Shown here: positions 11,493-22,075 of the stretch, piece by piece
How the letters are laid out: each line of letters opens with the position of its first letter
Position numbering within the stretch: the first letter of the stretch is position 1
From: Apoderus coryli
Lineage: Eukaryota; Arthropoda; Insecta; Coleoptera; Attelabidae
Assembly: GCA_911728435.2 (NCBI GenBank)
Contig: OU452198.1
Coordinates: 36,857,902-36,921,901 of the forward strand
Length of the DNA stretch: 64,000 nucleotides
Direction of reading: 5' to 3'
Position numbers and translations under genes: made by a program
Notes under the pieces: model-generated
Databases searched by the model: none
Told to the model about the DNA's origin: nothing
What the model saw: the letters and a program-made list of their open reading frames with translations, nothing else

Positions 11493-13226
11493 ATGTAATA
11501 ACCCATCATGAGGCTATTCGCTTCAATTATAAACAACAGTGGCACCAAAAATGATCACAGCAGACATTATATCGCATTTAGCAAGTGTTTTCGATGAATT
11601 TCAAGGATATTTTTCCAAATGACAATCATAATGAACATAAATTAACTCGATATAAACAGCAAATGTAGAGTATTTCTATTTTCCTAATCGATTATTGAAT
11701 ATCACTAAGTCCTCAGGCACAGAACTAAATTTAATAAAATCAGTATTTTTTTTTTGTAAAGCAGTTCTTATGATTTTCTTCTTATGATTTTCTGTCTTAA
11801 AATGGCCTCAAGACAGTTACAGAGTTATCACGAAGACCATAACATATTATTACATTTTTGACCTTGTTAGTTATACGGCCCTGATTAATTAAGCTGCTAC
11901 GCTGTTTTACCGCGATATCATATTATTATTTTTGTCAACACTAACATATTGCTTTAGAAGTTAAATCGACCTTTATTTGTAAACTGCCAAAAAAAAACAA
12001 GGACTTGACGCCTAAATGCAGTTTATATTGTATATATTTAAAACCAAAAATTCACAGAACTATTTATAGAGTTATCGATTCAAGGCAGCCATCTGTAGTT
12101 ATCACTTAAAAAAGATGAAGGAAAAATATTGTTGAACTTGATAAATGATTTCCACCGTTTGCGTTTTTCTTTCTTTCCGCTATAGAGAAACTAAGAAACG
12201 AGGAGAAGTTCGAAATGAGGGACTGTAGGGGAAATAGGGGTAGAAAAATATCTCTCTCAACTTCCGAGGGGTAGTTAAAAATTGTGGGGAAAAGAATAAA
12301 AATAATACTTAATGTTTTGTCTCGCTCTATAAATCACTCAGGCTGCGGCGCACAAGATGTGATACTGACGTTCTGTATTTATACATATTATCCGAATTTT
12401 TATTGCACTTACTTATAGGTATATTTGTTTAATATAAATTATTGACAAACTTTAAAGGGTAAGTATTATAATTTGTAGACCAATTCCTAATACGAATTTA
12501 TGAATTCTTTATGAAATATTCACAAGTTAGGTAACTATTTTTAAAAGAAATGAATGAATGAATGAAGTTCGATTTGCAATAAATTGGCACTTATTTCTTA
12601 GTTTCATTGCGGCCTAAATGTGAATCCGGAATCACGATAACATAATCTTAATATCAAGATTATTAAAATGATTTAACTGATATAGAGAAACCAAATATAA
12701 TGCATTTGTCGTAAGTTTTTGACATATTAGTTTAAGTATCCGTAGTAAATGCACTATTTTTTGGTTGAGCCGCTGAACAAGGCAGTAGCTACGGGGGATC
12801 AAGGAGGATTGATCCCCTAAGTAAAAATAATTATTATTAAAAGAGTATGAATGGGATTGATAACATTTAAGGAAATTTATAAAGCTATTATCGATACACT
12901 AGACGACTTCATGGATTGTGAAACATCGTCAAAGGCTAACTCTTATCTTAGATTTTGTTATAAGCTTATGTTGCTTAGGAATATTGTATCTAACACAGTG
13001 ACACTATGCAAAATACTCCAATCTCCCTATGGGTAGGGCAGCAGTTTTACAACATGCGTCCATTTAATCATAAAGACTATCGAAAATACTCGCCAAAATA
13101 TGGACTCAAAATTTGCTAAACTTTTCATGGATGCACATAATTTACTCTTCTTGGTGACACTGCCTGTTTCCACATGTATCCCTGAGACGACTTCCTCTAA
13201 AATGCCTCAAAACTTATTTAAGAAGC
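11493..13226. other. No gene seen; purine-rich block at 12.2 kb
   Basis: No supportable gene. 12180-12300 is locally G-rich and purine-rich. A (GAAT)n microsatellite lies near 12550. The 61-codon frame at 12851 is unrecognised. Confidence 0.4.
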
Positions 13227-13640
13227 TTGCAGTTTTATTGTCAACTGAGATTTTCATTTCAAGTTAATGATGCTGTCAATGCCAACCGGAAAATAAATTC
13301 CGATTTGAATTCCTTAGCCTTGTGGTCTGATAAAAATCAATTAACAATAAATGCTGCAAAAACACTTGTTTTTTGGTAAAAATAAATCTTACCAAAATTA
13401 AGCTCAATGATGTGTCACTGCAAATTAACAGACAAGGTCAGAAGTTTGGGCCTATTGTTGGATTCCGAATTACGCTTCAATGATCATATCTCTAAATTCA
13501 TTTCAAAGTCATATGCCTCATTGAAGATGCTATATCCACATATTCACGTACTCTCTGTTGAACTTAAAGCTAGACTTACCGACACTCTGGTTTTGCGTAA
13601 TTTTAATTTTTGTGACGTTGTTTAGAGCCCCTGTTAGCTA
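13227..13640 (+). pseudogene. LINE RT fragment, same family as 22-24 kb element
   Basis: From 13227 one frame reads through a block resembling the region just after RT motif C, including RKINSDLNSLALW and NQLTINAAKT, to a stop at about 13378. A second frame (13407-13625) continues with VRSLGLLLDSELRFNDHISK and NFNFCDVV. These match, in order, NRDLGALADLS, AKSLGLIIDNGLRFTQHITSK and HMNFCDYVYG of the 22-24 kb element. The YADD motif itself lies upstream and is lost. At least one frameshift or stop separates the two pieces. It is a dead internal fragment. Confidence 0.75.
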
Positions 13641-14520
13641 AATCGTATCCAACATGTTTAAAAATGATGTTTGAGTTACATTTTTGGAATTAGGTACTTA
13701 GTTGGTAAGCCATAAACAACTTTTAAGTACTAAATGGCTCTCCAACGACTGGAGGCAGTTACATTCAACGGTTTTATTTCATACAATTTCTTGGTAAATT
13801 TGAAACTATAAACAATAATAACTGAAATTTTAATATAAATATTTCTATAAAAATTAACAATGTCTCTTGAATATTGAAACAAAAAGTTGTACGATGCGAT
13901 ATTGCGAAAAAGTGATCTTGAAAAATGGCCCACTTTGTTTCGCAATGTAACCATTTTAGGGCTGTTCTAATTGCCACCTTTTAAATTTAATGTCTTAAGA
14001 TATAACTTTTGACAATCTCCTGAATACCATAATTTATTATACTTTTTATCTCGGGTAGGTTGTGGTGAAGGAAATTTGCTTGCGTGCAACACTTTTATAA
14101 GTGAGTATTCAGATTTTTGAGGCCAAAAGGGCGCTATTAAAGGCGAAATTTCGGAGCACAATGATTAAGCGTAGAGCGGCACATTATTTTTTTTTTAATT
14201 AAATAAATTTAGGACGTATCAATACTAGGTGATGTTCTTTAGGAATAAAAAACTTTAGTTTTGCTTTTTGATTGTGTTTATTTGCTATTTTAATCAGGTA
14301 GAGAAAACGATATCAATACAAATAAGAGACAATAAACACAAGAACTAAGGACAGGTCCACATTAAAAATAAGAAAAAATCAGTAACACAATAACATTACA
14401 AACAGTTAAAAATGTTATTATCCAAAGTAGGTAATTGAGAAAATCATTATAACTGTAAAATGGGTTAGAGATAAGCAATTCCTTCAATTTTAATTAAAAA
14501 GAGGTTATAATAATTATACT
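13641..14520. other. No gene seen
   Basis: AT-rich, no supportable gene. Overlapping short minus frames at 13730-14161 carry no recognised features. Confidence 0.4.
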
Positions 14521-15135
14521 CTGACAATTCTTAATATCCTGTGGCACGTGCAGCATGGACCGTTGCTCTATCCTGATGGTGGAGAAGAAAGTCGTTGGCC
14601 GGCCACAGTAGTCGTTTTGCCCGATGACGCCTCCATCATAAACAGCACACGATTCCGTAACTTTCAGCGGGTGTAATGGCTCTTCGGGTGTTAGAAGGTT
14701 AAAACGGAGGTATTGTATTCATTTGCTTTGTAAATTTAATTTTTGACAACATTTATTAAGAATCTGTTTGCCTCTTTGACCGTATTGGTTGTGGTCATCC
14801 CTGTTGTCTATCTTTTGCGTTCGGCATATGTTATAACGATCCCCTTAATTTATCGCAGTTAAGCGATTTCCGTTTGTTGATATGTGCAAAGTGGTCTCCT
14901 TTATCTAAACTGATTCTTCACTAGCTCAAATTATTTCATGACATACTTTGCGCTTCTTAAATGCTTTTAAACTAAACATATATGGAGCGCAATTAAACGA
15001 GAAGTTTTTTAAGAGGCTTTTGTGGATATCTAGCGGAGTTGATGCTGTATAGTTGTGCTCGCGGCGCGGCGGGCCAACGAAATATTGAAGTTCTCCAAGA
15101 TGGTAAAGCAACAGCAATAAACCTAACAGTAACAT
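14521..15135 (-). pseudogene. Decayed two-exon gene for a secreted protein
   Basis: On the minus strand an ATG at 15135 opens a frame starting MLLLGLLLLLYHLGELQYF, a convincing signal peptide. It runs to about 14947 and ends at AAA|GTATGT, a strong splice donor. An acceptor (CAGTTTAG) ends at 14905, giving a 42-nt intron in phase 0. The frame then continues to about 14521 except for two in-frame stops (14845-14847 and 14719-14721). Recognisable pieces are KETTLHISTNG, NICRTQKIDNRDDHNQYG and SCAVYDGGVIGQNDYCG. The Cys and YDG...CG pattern faintly recalls CUB-like extracellular domains, but I do not recognise the family. Retention of an intron argues against a retrocopy. The alternatives are a chance frame, or a live gene in which the stops lie in further introns. 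Confidence 0.4.
14905..14946 (-). other. Putative 42-nt intron
   Basis: It has donor GTATGT and acceptor TTTAG, and the reading phase matches on both sides. The length is short but near the lower limit for insect introns. This is inferred from sequence only. Confidence 0.4.
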
Positions 15136-16161
15136 ACTTTTAAATTATTTACTGTCCCGTTAGAATTTTGTCAATGTCAGAACCAAATTTTAAAATAAAA
15201 TAAATTAACACTTTCAACACTGTAAAAAATCGTTTGTATGGCACCTTTACGTTAATTGTATTCTCTTGAAAACAGCCATTCAAAAGCTAGATTTGAAAAT
15301 TTTGCTCTAAGCTGGTATTCAAATTATCATGTAGTTTCTTCCTATACATCATGCAATTTTTGCATATGTTTTAAATTAATGTGTTAAAAATCTCATAACA
15401 CTAGCATTTCCTTCACCGTGAATCAAATTTTGAGCTTTAAACATGTGTAAGCGTTCCGGCGAAGAATATAAAGATTTCGCAGTTAAAACAGTTGGAATGT
15501 CACATCTAAACTATTAGTTGAAAACTATTTAACGGATATAAGATAAACACAGTCAAATTCAAAGCAGCTGGAGATGCAAAAATGACAAAAAAGGACAAGC
15601 AAACAATGTTCTGAAGATAAATGTAAACAATCTGCAGCTGTTTTACCTTACAACCAGCTTAAAACTCTCATTGATAACTGTGATGAATAAAGACCTAGTG
15701 GATTGGAGCATAAGGTATTTTTCAGGTTTTCAATGGCCTTGTTTGGGGAGGTGGGATGTTGAACGAGCTAAATTGAGTTTTTTTTTTCAAGAAGAAGATG
15801 ATATCAATGCGATTAAAACTGGAAGAATTACGTATGACCCAGTCTTTACTCAAACAACACAGGTTGGGGATAATAAATGTGCAGATGCAAAATGGCTGGT
15901 CAAGATCAATCCAAACCTAAGCATTTGTCCCATATACGGGTATTTTTATAGCTAAAAGAGAAACGTGGAAAATTAAGTAATGAACGCCTATATCAGTCAA
16001 CCAATTTTAGCAATCAATTGGAAAATGGACCAAACCAAGGGAAGTTGGATTGAAACAGAACGAAAACATACCAAACAATTCTTTAAGGTCACTGTTTAAG
16101 AACTATACATTTTTGAACCCCTTTTTTAATATCATGCCTGCGCTCAATGTTTTCCAAAAGC
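15136..16161. other. No clear gene; one unrecognised frame
   Basis: A plus-strand frame of 94 codons (15671-15955) contains WPCLGRWDVERAKLSFFFQ, an acidic stretch and several Trp and Cys residues, so it is less low-complexity than most frames here. I do not recognise it and it has no partner copy in the window. It may be an old coding remnant. The rest holds nothing I can support. Confidence 0.25.
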
Positions 16162-16233
16162 ACGACACAGTTAAGAATGATACACTTTTATATGGATAGC
16201 CCATTTAAAAGCGTATATTCTTAACTGTGTCGT
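16162..16233. repeat. 72-bp hairpin, perfect 17-bp outer arms
   Basis: ACGACACAGTTAAGAAT (16162-16178) is exactly reverse-complementary to 16217-16233. The interior continues to pair imperfectly (GATACACTTTTA against TAAAAGCGTAT). The shape is like a small RNA precursor or a mini foldback repeat. Confidence 0.6.
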
Positions 16234-16507
16234 ACTATAGATATATCCCGTAGTATTTTTGCAGCAAATTTGTTAAACGTCTTTTAAGTGAGTTTTGCGT
16301 TATCGTAGATACAAATTTTCTTACCTTTTGTTAGGCTCTTCAATTTTTTTACCACTTTTTACACTATTTGTGAACGTCTGTGTGAACCAATTCTTCTGTG
16401 ACATTTTTTAGGTTAGATTCTATCACAACTAGATAAAAAATTATTCCATAGGTATTTGGAATAAGTTTATATAGGAAATATTTTTTTTTTGCTGTGGTAA
16501 TAATCCA

Positions 16508-16595
16508 TTTCCAGATGAGATATCAAATCTCGTAACATATCTGACAGTGTTGTTCAGGTTTGAACATATATAAATAACATTTTGTGGAGTAGACG
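16508..16595 (+). repeat. Hammerhead-like dispersed repeat, degenerate copy
   Basis: In ribozyme sense it reads CCAGATGAGAT, a loop, ATCTCGTAACATATCTG, then about 45 bp later TTTGTGGAGTAGACG. The GAGAT/ATCTC stem is intact but both core boxes (CTGANGA and CGAAAC) are mutated. Confidence 0.5.
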
Positions 16596-16620
16596 CAGTT
16601 TTATTCCTTCAATAATTTTT

Positions 16621-17024
16621 TTTCTACGACTGTCTTTAAATGCCTTTATTATATGTTCAATCATGATTTGAAAATGTAGTACATTGTAATGCTGTTTTTC
16701 ATTTACATAATATTTCCCACTAGTTGCTAGGCAATATTATTACGCACGGATAAAATTTCCTGGTAATGACAAAAGTAGCGGCGGGCATGAAAAATTACCA
16801 TAGCAACGGTATTTATAATTAATAATAATTATAACTAAGTATTTCGCTAATTTCAAAACACATAAACAGTGATAGTGAATATAGTTTAACACCACCTAGT
16901 CAATTTAATACTTCTAATTTATCGTATTTAGGCTTATACGTTAACAGGGGTAAGTTTCGAAAAACAAATATTTTCCTAAAAATTATGTTCAATTTATTCA
17001 AAAGCATTAAAACAGTCGTAGAAA
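16621..17024. mobile_element. MITE-like element with imperfect TIRs
   Basis: Left TTTCTACGACTGTCTTTAAA (16621-16640) is mirrored by the inverted end at 16984-17024, with a few indels. Similarity continues inward for about 40 bp. There is no coding capacity in the roughly 400 bp between. The small size and inverted ends suggest a miniature non-autonomous DNA transposon. Family unknown. Confidence 0.5.
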
Positions 17025-17043
17025 AAGCATAGTGTGAAACTCA

Positions 17044-17140
17044 CATGAAATGACCATTTCCTACTCGTATGATTTGCAGCACTCGCCTGCGGCTCATGCT
17101 GCAAACGATCATACTCGTAGGAAATATATGTCATTTCATG
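17044..17140. repeat. Palindromic foldback, ~40-bp arms
   Basis: The left arm CATGAAATGAC, TTTCCTACTCGTATGAT, TTGCAGCA is repeated inverted on the right up to 17140 with short indels. The loop, around CTCGCCTGCGG, is GC-rich. It abuts the preceding MITE-like element. Confidence 0.65.
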
Positions 17141-17381
17141 TTCGTTGCACAATATACTATTTTTTTATTTTGACTCCATTTATACTAATTTATTATTATT
17201 ATTATTCATTTATTTTTTAAAATTGTATATTAAACGGCATTATGAACTTTTAGACTAATAGTAAACAATGTATTAACTCTCGAGATAACAAGTCGTATTG
17301 AATAAGTTCACGATTAAATAATTTGTATTTTGAATGTATAGAATTAGTCAAATTAAACATTTTTTTTATACAAAATTAGGG

Positions 17382-17478
17382 GTTCGCAAAATCAAGACTG
17401 AGACCGAGGTCTAACTAGTCTCGGTCTCGATTCTAAAGACAAGAGCGGGATCGAGACCAGGTCCGCGAACCTCTATAT
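17382..17478. repeat. Nested inverted repeat
   Basis: An outer GGTTCGC / GCGAACC pair encloses an inner GAGACCGAG / CTCGGTCTC pair. It is about 95 bp in total, GC-rich against an AT-rich background, and non-coding. Confidence 0.5.
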
Positions 17479-17573
17479 AAAATAGATATCTAGTATAAAT
17501 CAAACAATAAAGTAATCGTAATTTTTTTATTTATCAATAACATTAAACGTGAAGGTACAGTTATTACAGTTAT

Positions 17574-17940
17574 TTATTGATATGGGGAAAGAAGGTCTGT
17601 ATTTTTCAGCACTAATTGTATTAAGTGAAAAACTTGTACATGACTCAGAACTAGCATAACAAACATTGTTGTCTTTATTGCGCCAAGGAAAATTTCGGCA
17701 AATTCAATTTTATTTTGTAGTGAGTTTTCAACATAGGTTTCAGCTATAGCTGAAGATTTCCACCCGCCATGTATCTTCAATCCCAAAACATCCACTCCCT
17801 TATTATTAACCAGAAGAGTAGCTGAAGTACGCCTCAATGTCCAGTATAATTGTTGGGATTTTGTAATTTTAAAAATTCTGCAATTTTTGAAGGCCATCTG
17901 TCGAAAACGGCTAGAGTTAGTTTACTTTTGAAAACACCAT
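17574..17940 (-). pseudogene. Crypton-like tyrosine recombinase remnant
   Basis: On the minus strand, one frame gives PSKIAEFLKLQNPNNYTGH (about 17895-17840). The next frame continues LRRTSATLLVNNKGVDVLG, then LKIHGGWKSSAIAETYVENS. These match the C-terminal catalytic half of eukaryotic tyrosine recombinases: H and R of the HxxR box, H of HGGW, and the presumed nucleophile Y in AETY. The recombinase type fits Crypton DNA transposons of insects. A small deletion at TGH|RRT causes the frameshift. The first catalytic Arg and the DNA-binding N-terminus are missing, so it is dead. A DIRS/Ngaro origin is an alternative. Confidence 0.65.
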
Positions 17941-18122
17941 TTAAAAGGTGTTTAAATTGTACAACTTTTCTCTAAATTAACCGACATTGTAACGCCTACC
18001 GTTTCCAAGATTCCAATGCTATCCCAATCTTATCTTGGACACAGTGTATATGTAATTAATATATTTTCTAAAATAATCCATATCCAGAGAGGAGCGGTGA
18101 ATTTATATTCAAAGAAAACTAA

Positions 18123-18215
18123 GTCTGCTCCACAACACATTCGTACATGTATTCACAATCTTAAAGGACAGTCAGACATGTTTCGAGGCTATCAGGTCTC
18201 ATCATCAGTGACATG
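18123..18215 (-). repeat. Hammerhead-like dispersed repeat copy
   Basis: Plus-strand ends are GTCTGCTCCACAACA and CATCATCAGTGACATG. In ribozyme sense (minus) it reads CACTGATGAT, GAG...CTC, CGAAACATGTCTGAC. The core boxes are intact, and the stem is only partly paired. Confidence 0.6.
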
Positions 18216-18219
18216 TTAG

Positions 18220-19494
18220 TTACAAAAATATTCCATTACATTGGTCGAACAAAGGTTACAGCAACAAGATTCTTATAGTTAGTTAAAAGTCATTATTGTT
18301 ATACAATGATGTTGTACCACAATGATGTTGTGGGCTTTTTTCTTATATATCATTACAATTGTTAATTAACATGAGGAAAAATTATTTGAATTTAATTAAT
18401 ATGTTTTTTAGTATTTTTTCACTCTTTTGGAACGTCAATGTGATATATTTTTTATGGTTAATGTTTTCAGTTATACTGTATTAAACCAAAGAAAAATTAA
18501 TCGAAATCGTGAAATACGTGAATAAAAGCCATCAACAATAATAAATAAATAATTGGTCTAATTATTTAGAAATAAGTTTTGATTTATTTTGTTTACATCC
18601 ACAAAATACCATTCGAGTTTTAAAATTATAAATAATTTTCACTCATGGGAATTTCCTTTGCAAATTATAAAACAAACACGCCATCGTAAATATTATCGTT
18701 AGTAAAGTTCTAAGGGTATTATCCTCGACAATTTTTGTGTGGTATCTCTCAGCTCGAAACCCAACATTTCAGGTTTAAGAGACCGAGATAATAACTCCTC
18801 TATCTTTGGCTATAATCTACGAACGAACGTAGAAACCGATATAATAATGTTCACATAATGTTCAGATTACGATATAATATTTAAATTAATTTTCCTTAAC
18901 GTTTTTTATATTAATCCAATATAACTATCAATTTTATGTTAAAGAAAATCAGTAAAAGGATTTTTTCTATAAAATATAAGCAGAACAAATATAATAAATC
19001 AAAATGAATCCAATCCGAAATCAGATCAATACCAAATATAAAACCCTATCACCAACCCTTTAAAACTACCTACTAATATTATATACTAAACATAAAAAAG
19101 CTGCTTATATATTACTAGAATCAGCATTAAAAAGGAAAGGGGCTGAAAAATATTATAATCGAACCCTTCTTTCTTCTCTCGCTCGCTAATTTTTCTACCC
19201 TCAACCCCTCTATCATCAGAACTTTTTTGCCCCGCGCGTCGTATCTTATATATACATTATACACCCCCAGTTTCTTTCGGCCGCCGGTAGCCTTCGCGTT
19301 TTCAACCATTCACTCAACCACCCTTATACCCCCGACACCCCGCGTTTATAAGCGAGTTTTTCTTATTACATAAGGGGGGTCTGTCAGACGCAGACCGTGA
19401 AAAATGAGAGATATTTAAGAATGCCACGCCGAAGGAAATTAAACCGTGATTTTTCAACTTTTCCATTTGATGTTTTTATGTTTCCATATTCCAT
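18220..19494. other. No gene seen; pyrimidine-rich block
   Basis: No supportable gene. About 19130-19390 is strongly pyrimidine-rich and C-rich on the plus strand, with CGCGCG-type dinucleotides. It ends in a purine-rich GGGGGGTC patch near 19375. The 60-codon minus frame inside it is probably compositional. Confidence 0.4.
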
Positions 19495-20138
19495 ATACAG
19501 GGTGAACAGATAACTGGTGAATACTGCCAAAAGAATTCATTGGTCAAAATAACTACATAAAATATAATTGTGACCTTGAGGCACAGTTTCATTTGTTAAC
19601 TGGTTTTTTTATTTAAATTTTTTTTTTAAAAACCTTCGTGGACACCATTTATTTGAGCGAAATCAATAATAGATGAATTTCTTTATACTAGATATGGTCA
19701 AAGAATTATGTATTTTGTAAATCAAAGGCATCTACTCCACACAATATCTTTATATAGATGTTCGAATTAGCGAAACATGTTTCGGAACTTACTGTTCCAT
19801 CTTCAGTGACATCAATAAAAAATCTTACAAAGAATTCTTACCGTCTGAGTTATAAAATATAATCAAACAGGTATGCATTACAAAAATATAGAAAAAGATA
19901 ATAAATAGAATTTAGCAGTTATACAATGCTGACAAAATATATTCTTCATTTGCAAAAAGTAACGTTGAAAGAGTGTTGAGGCTAGATCGTTCGAAAATTC
20001 AACCAATAAACAAAATTCGTTACATATGCCTGAAGCAGATGTAGATAAAGTGAAAGCTTTTAAATTGTTAACGTTGAAACAATATCAAAATCTGTGGTTA
20101 ATGGATTGACCTGACCCATTTTTCGGGGCACCCTGTAT
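19495..20138. mobile_element. Possible 640-bp element with ATACAGGGTG ends
   Basis: ATACAGGGTG at 19495-19504 is the exact inverted repeat of CACCCTGTAT at 20129-20138. The interior is non-coding and contains one hammerhead-like repeat copy. Because the ACAGGGTG motif is frequent in this window, the pairing could be coincidental. No target-site duplication is obvious. Confidence 0.35.
19729..19812 (-). repeat. Hammerhead-like dispersed repeat copy, best stem
   Basis: The plus strand runs from CATCTACTCCACACAA to CATCTTCAGTGACATC. In ribozyme sense it is CACTGAAGAT, GGAAC-loop-GTTCC (perfect 5-bp stem), CGAAACATGTTTCG. Core boxes CTGANGA and CGAAAC are intact. One extra U sits between CTGANGA and the stem. 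Confidence 0.65.
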
Positions 20139-20559
20139 GTCCCTTACTCGATTATAACCCTATATGCCCCTGGAACTTTTTGAAAATTGTTTTTATGAAA
20201 TCATAAAATCGGATTTATACCTCAACGTATGTCTCTGACGCTTACATTTTTCATTCGACTTTTCCACAACTTTTAATTGGGAAAGCCAATTTAAAATACT
20301 TCTTTAAGTTTGAATAATGCCTGTCGAATACTTAGACACGTATATATAGAACGCACCAAATATAAGAGGGTACACGGAGCGGACGAAACACAATTTGTCG
20401 ATTTAATTAAAATACTAAACAAAAATCTTTACAAATTAACTTTGGAAATCATCAATTTTATAAATAAAAATTGCCTTCAAATAAATATTGAGGTATTACA
20501 ATTCTAGATATGAAATTTAGGTTTTAGCTCAACAAAATAAATATTAATCAACTAACTAC

Positions 20560-20640
20560 CCATACGGGGTGTCCCACCGGGAACCAAATCGATCTTTATA
20601 TCCTCCTGAGACCCAGAGATGTTTTTTAATCCAACCATTA
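20560..20640. repeat. Dispersed repeat end CGGGGTGTCCCACCGGGAA
   Basis: CATACGGGGTGTCCCACCGGGA at 20570-20590 is nearly the same as CATACCGGGTGTCCCACCGGGA at 61676-61697. Both are followed by an (A)TCGATC-containing stretch. It directly abuts, and probably truncates, the piggyBac remnant. Confidence 0.5.
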
Positions 20641-21420
20641 TGAAACTTTACAGGCGTTCAGATACAACATAATCGAACAACCAGTAAAAATTTTTCAATT
20701 CTTCAGGATTTGGTTTACCTTTTACAAATTGCTTCATAACGCAGAAACCAGTAAAGGGAATCATTTGTTCCTCTATAGCCAATGTTTTTCCCCTAGAGAC
20801 AATTTTAAACATATGTGTTCTTTAACTTGGTCATTAGAGCACGCACCTTCCAGAATTTATCGGTATTCCTTTCTGCCGGTGTAACATCGCCCTCAACCAC
20901 TTCTTTGAGATTGCTTTTTATTGAAATGGCCTCAACTTTAGTAGTCTTGGCCCAATACATCTGAATTCGTGGGTATTCCAAACAAGACACTCCTTTAATT
21001 TTTACAGGTGAGACTCCTTTCATTTTTACATGTCGGATATTCGTGCAATCACATATTCGTTGAGTATCCTCATCCGTAAAATACATTGAAAAATAATCTT
21101 GTGCGGTCCATGAGTCACGTATTGGAGAATCCTTTTAAGGTGTAAAGGTTGGTATTCTTTTCCATGAAGTACTCTTCGCCTTAGTGGTGTCATTTTGAGG
21201 ATGAGCAATGAATTATCCCAACAAACACTCAACGGAAGTAGATCGTGATCATCATTCTTACCATGATCGGCTTCTTCGTCAGATTGATCATTTTGTACTT
21301 CGTTCTTGTCTTCTTCTTCAAACCCAAGTTCACCGCAATCTTCATCATCTTATGTTTCTAACTCGGAGGAATCACCCTCGATTAGCTGAAGAAGCTTCTC
21401 GTCATCCTCTCCAGGTTTAA
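20641..21420 (-). pseudogene. piggyBac-type transposase remnant
   Basis: Minus-strand frames give, in order: a very acidic N-terminal region (about 21420-21230, rich in E, D and Q), [51 protein letters not shown], and finally an IPFTGF...KPNP-like block in another frame (about 20740-20690). This order matches the N-terminal half of piggyBac transposases (DDE_Tnp_1_7 family): acidic leader, DxFxLFFT box, RIxMYW box, KVRPL box, EQMIPF box. Stops and frameshifts are present. The sequence ends near 20640 at another repeat, so most of the DDD catalytic core is gone. It could derive from a domesticated gene, but the decay argues for a dead transposon. Confidence 0.7.
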
Positions 21421-22075
21421 GAGTTTTTTTTATTACCAAATATTGCTAAAAGTAGAACAAATAAAAATGAAAATATTTAAAGACCACGACCTGACAAATA
21501 ACACTCCTCAACGGAGAAGTACAACCTACTGTCCATTGAAATGGACATTCAAATACCGTTTCGAGCACGCCGAAATCAATTTTGAATCATAAATATGCTC
21601 TGAACTCTACACGAAGTGTAATCTAAAAGCATAAAAACAACCACTTTACCATATTATTTAAATTATACACACGAAGATTATTTAAATTGATTTATTATTT
21701 ATGGACAATATGATAAAGTAATATCAAGAATCTGTGACACAATTGCCAATCGCTTTTATAGTATATCCAAAGTTAATGTATAATATATAAATTTAACGAT
21801 TCTACCGGGGCTATCCGTTCCCATGCCTCTTTACATTAGAAATGGCCATCGAATTCAGCGATGTTTTGATACATTTCTCCCTCGTATATAAGACGTATAA
21901 TAAATCACGCTTGTCAAAGGAAGCCGCCTTATAAGAAAAGTAACTACAGGGACTGGCAAAACTATTGGGTTAATGATTCGAGTTTGTAAATAAATATAAT
22001 ATGAATGAAACAAATAATTTTTGGCAACGTGTTATTTTCTTAGATTAATCTAAATATAATCGGATGGACATCATA
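21421..22075. other. No gene seen
   Basis: AT-rich non-coding sequence between the piggyBac remnant and the LINE tail. No supportable feature. Confidence 0.45.
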
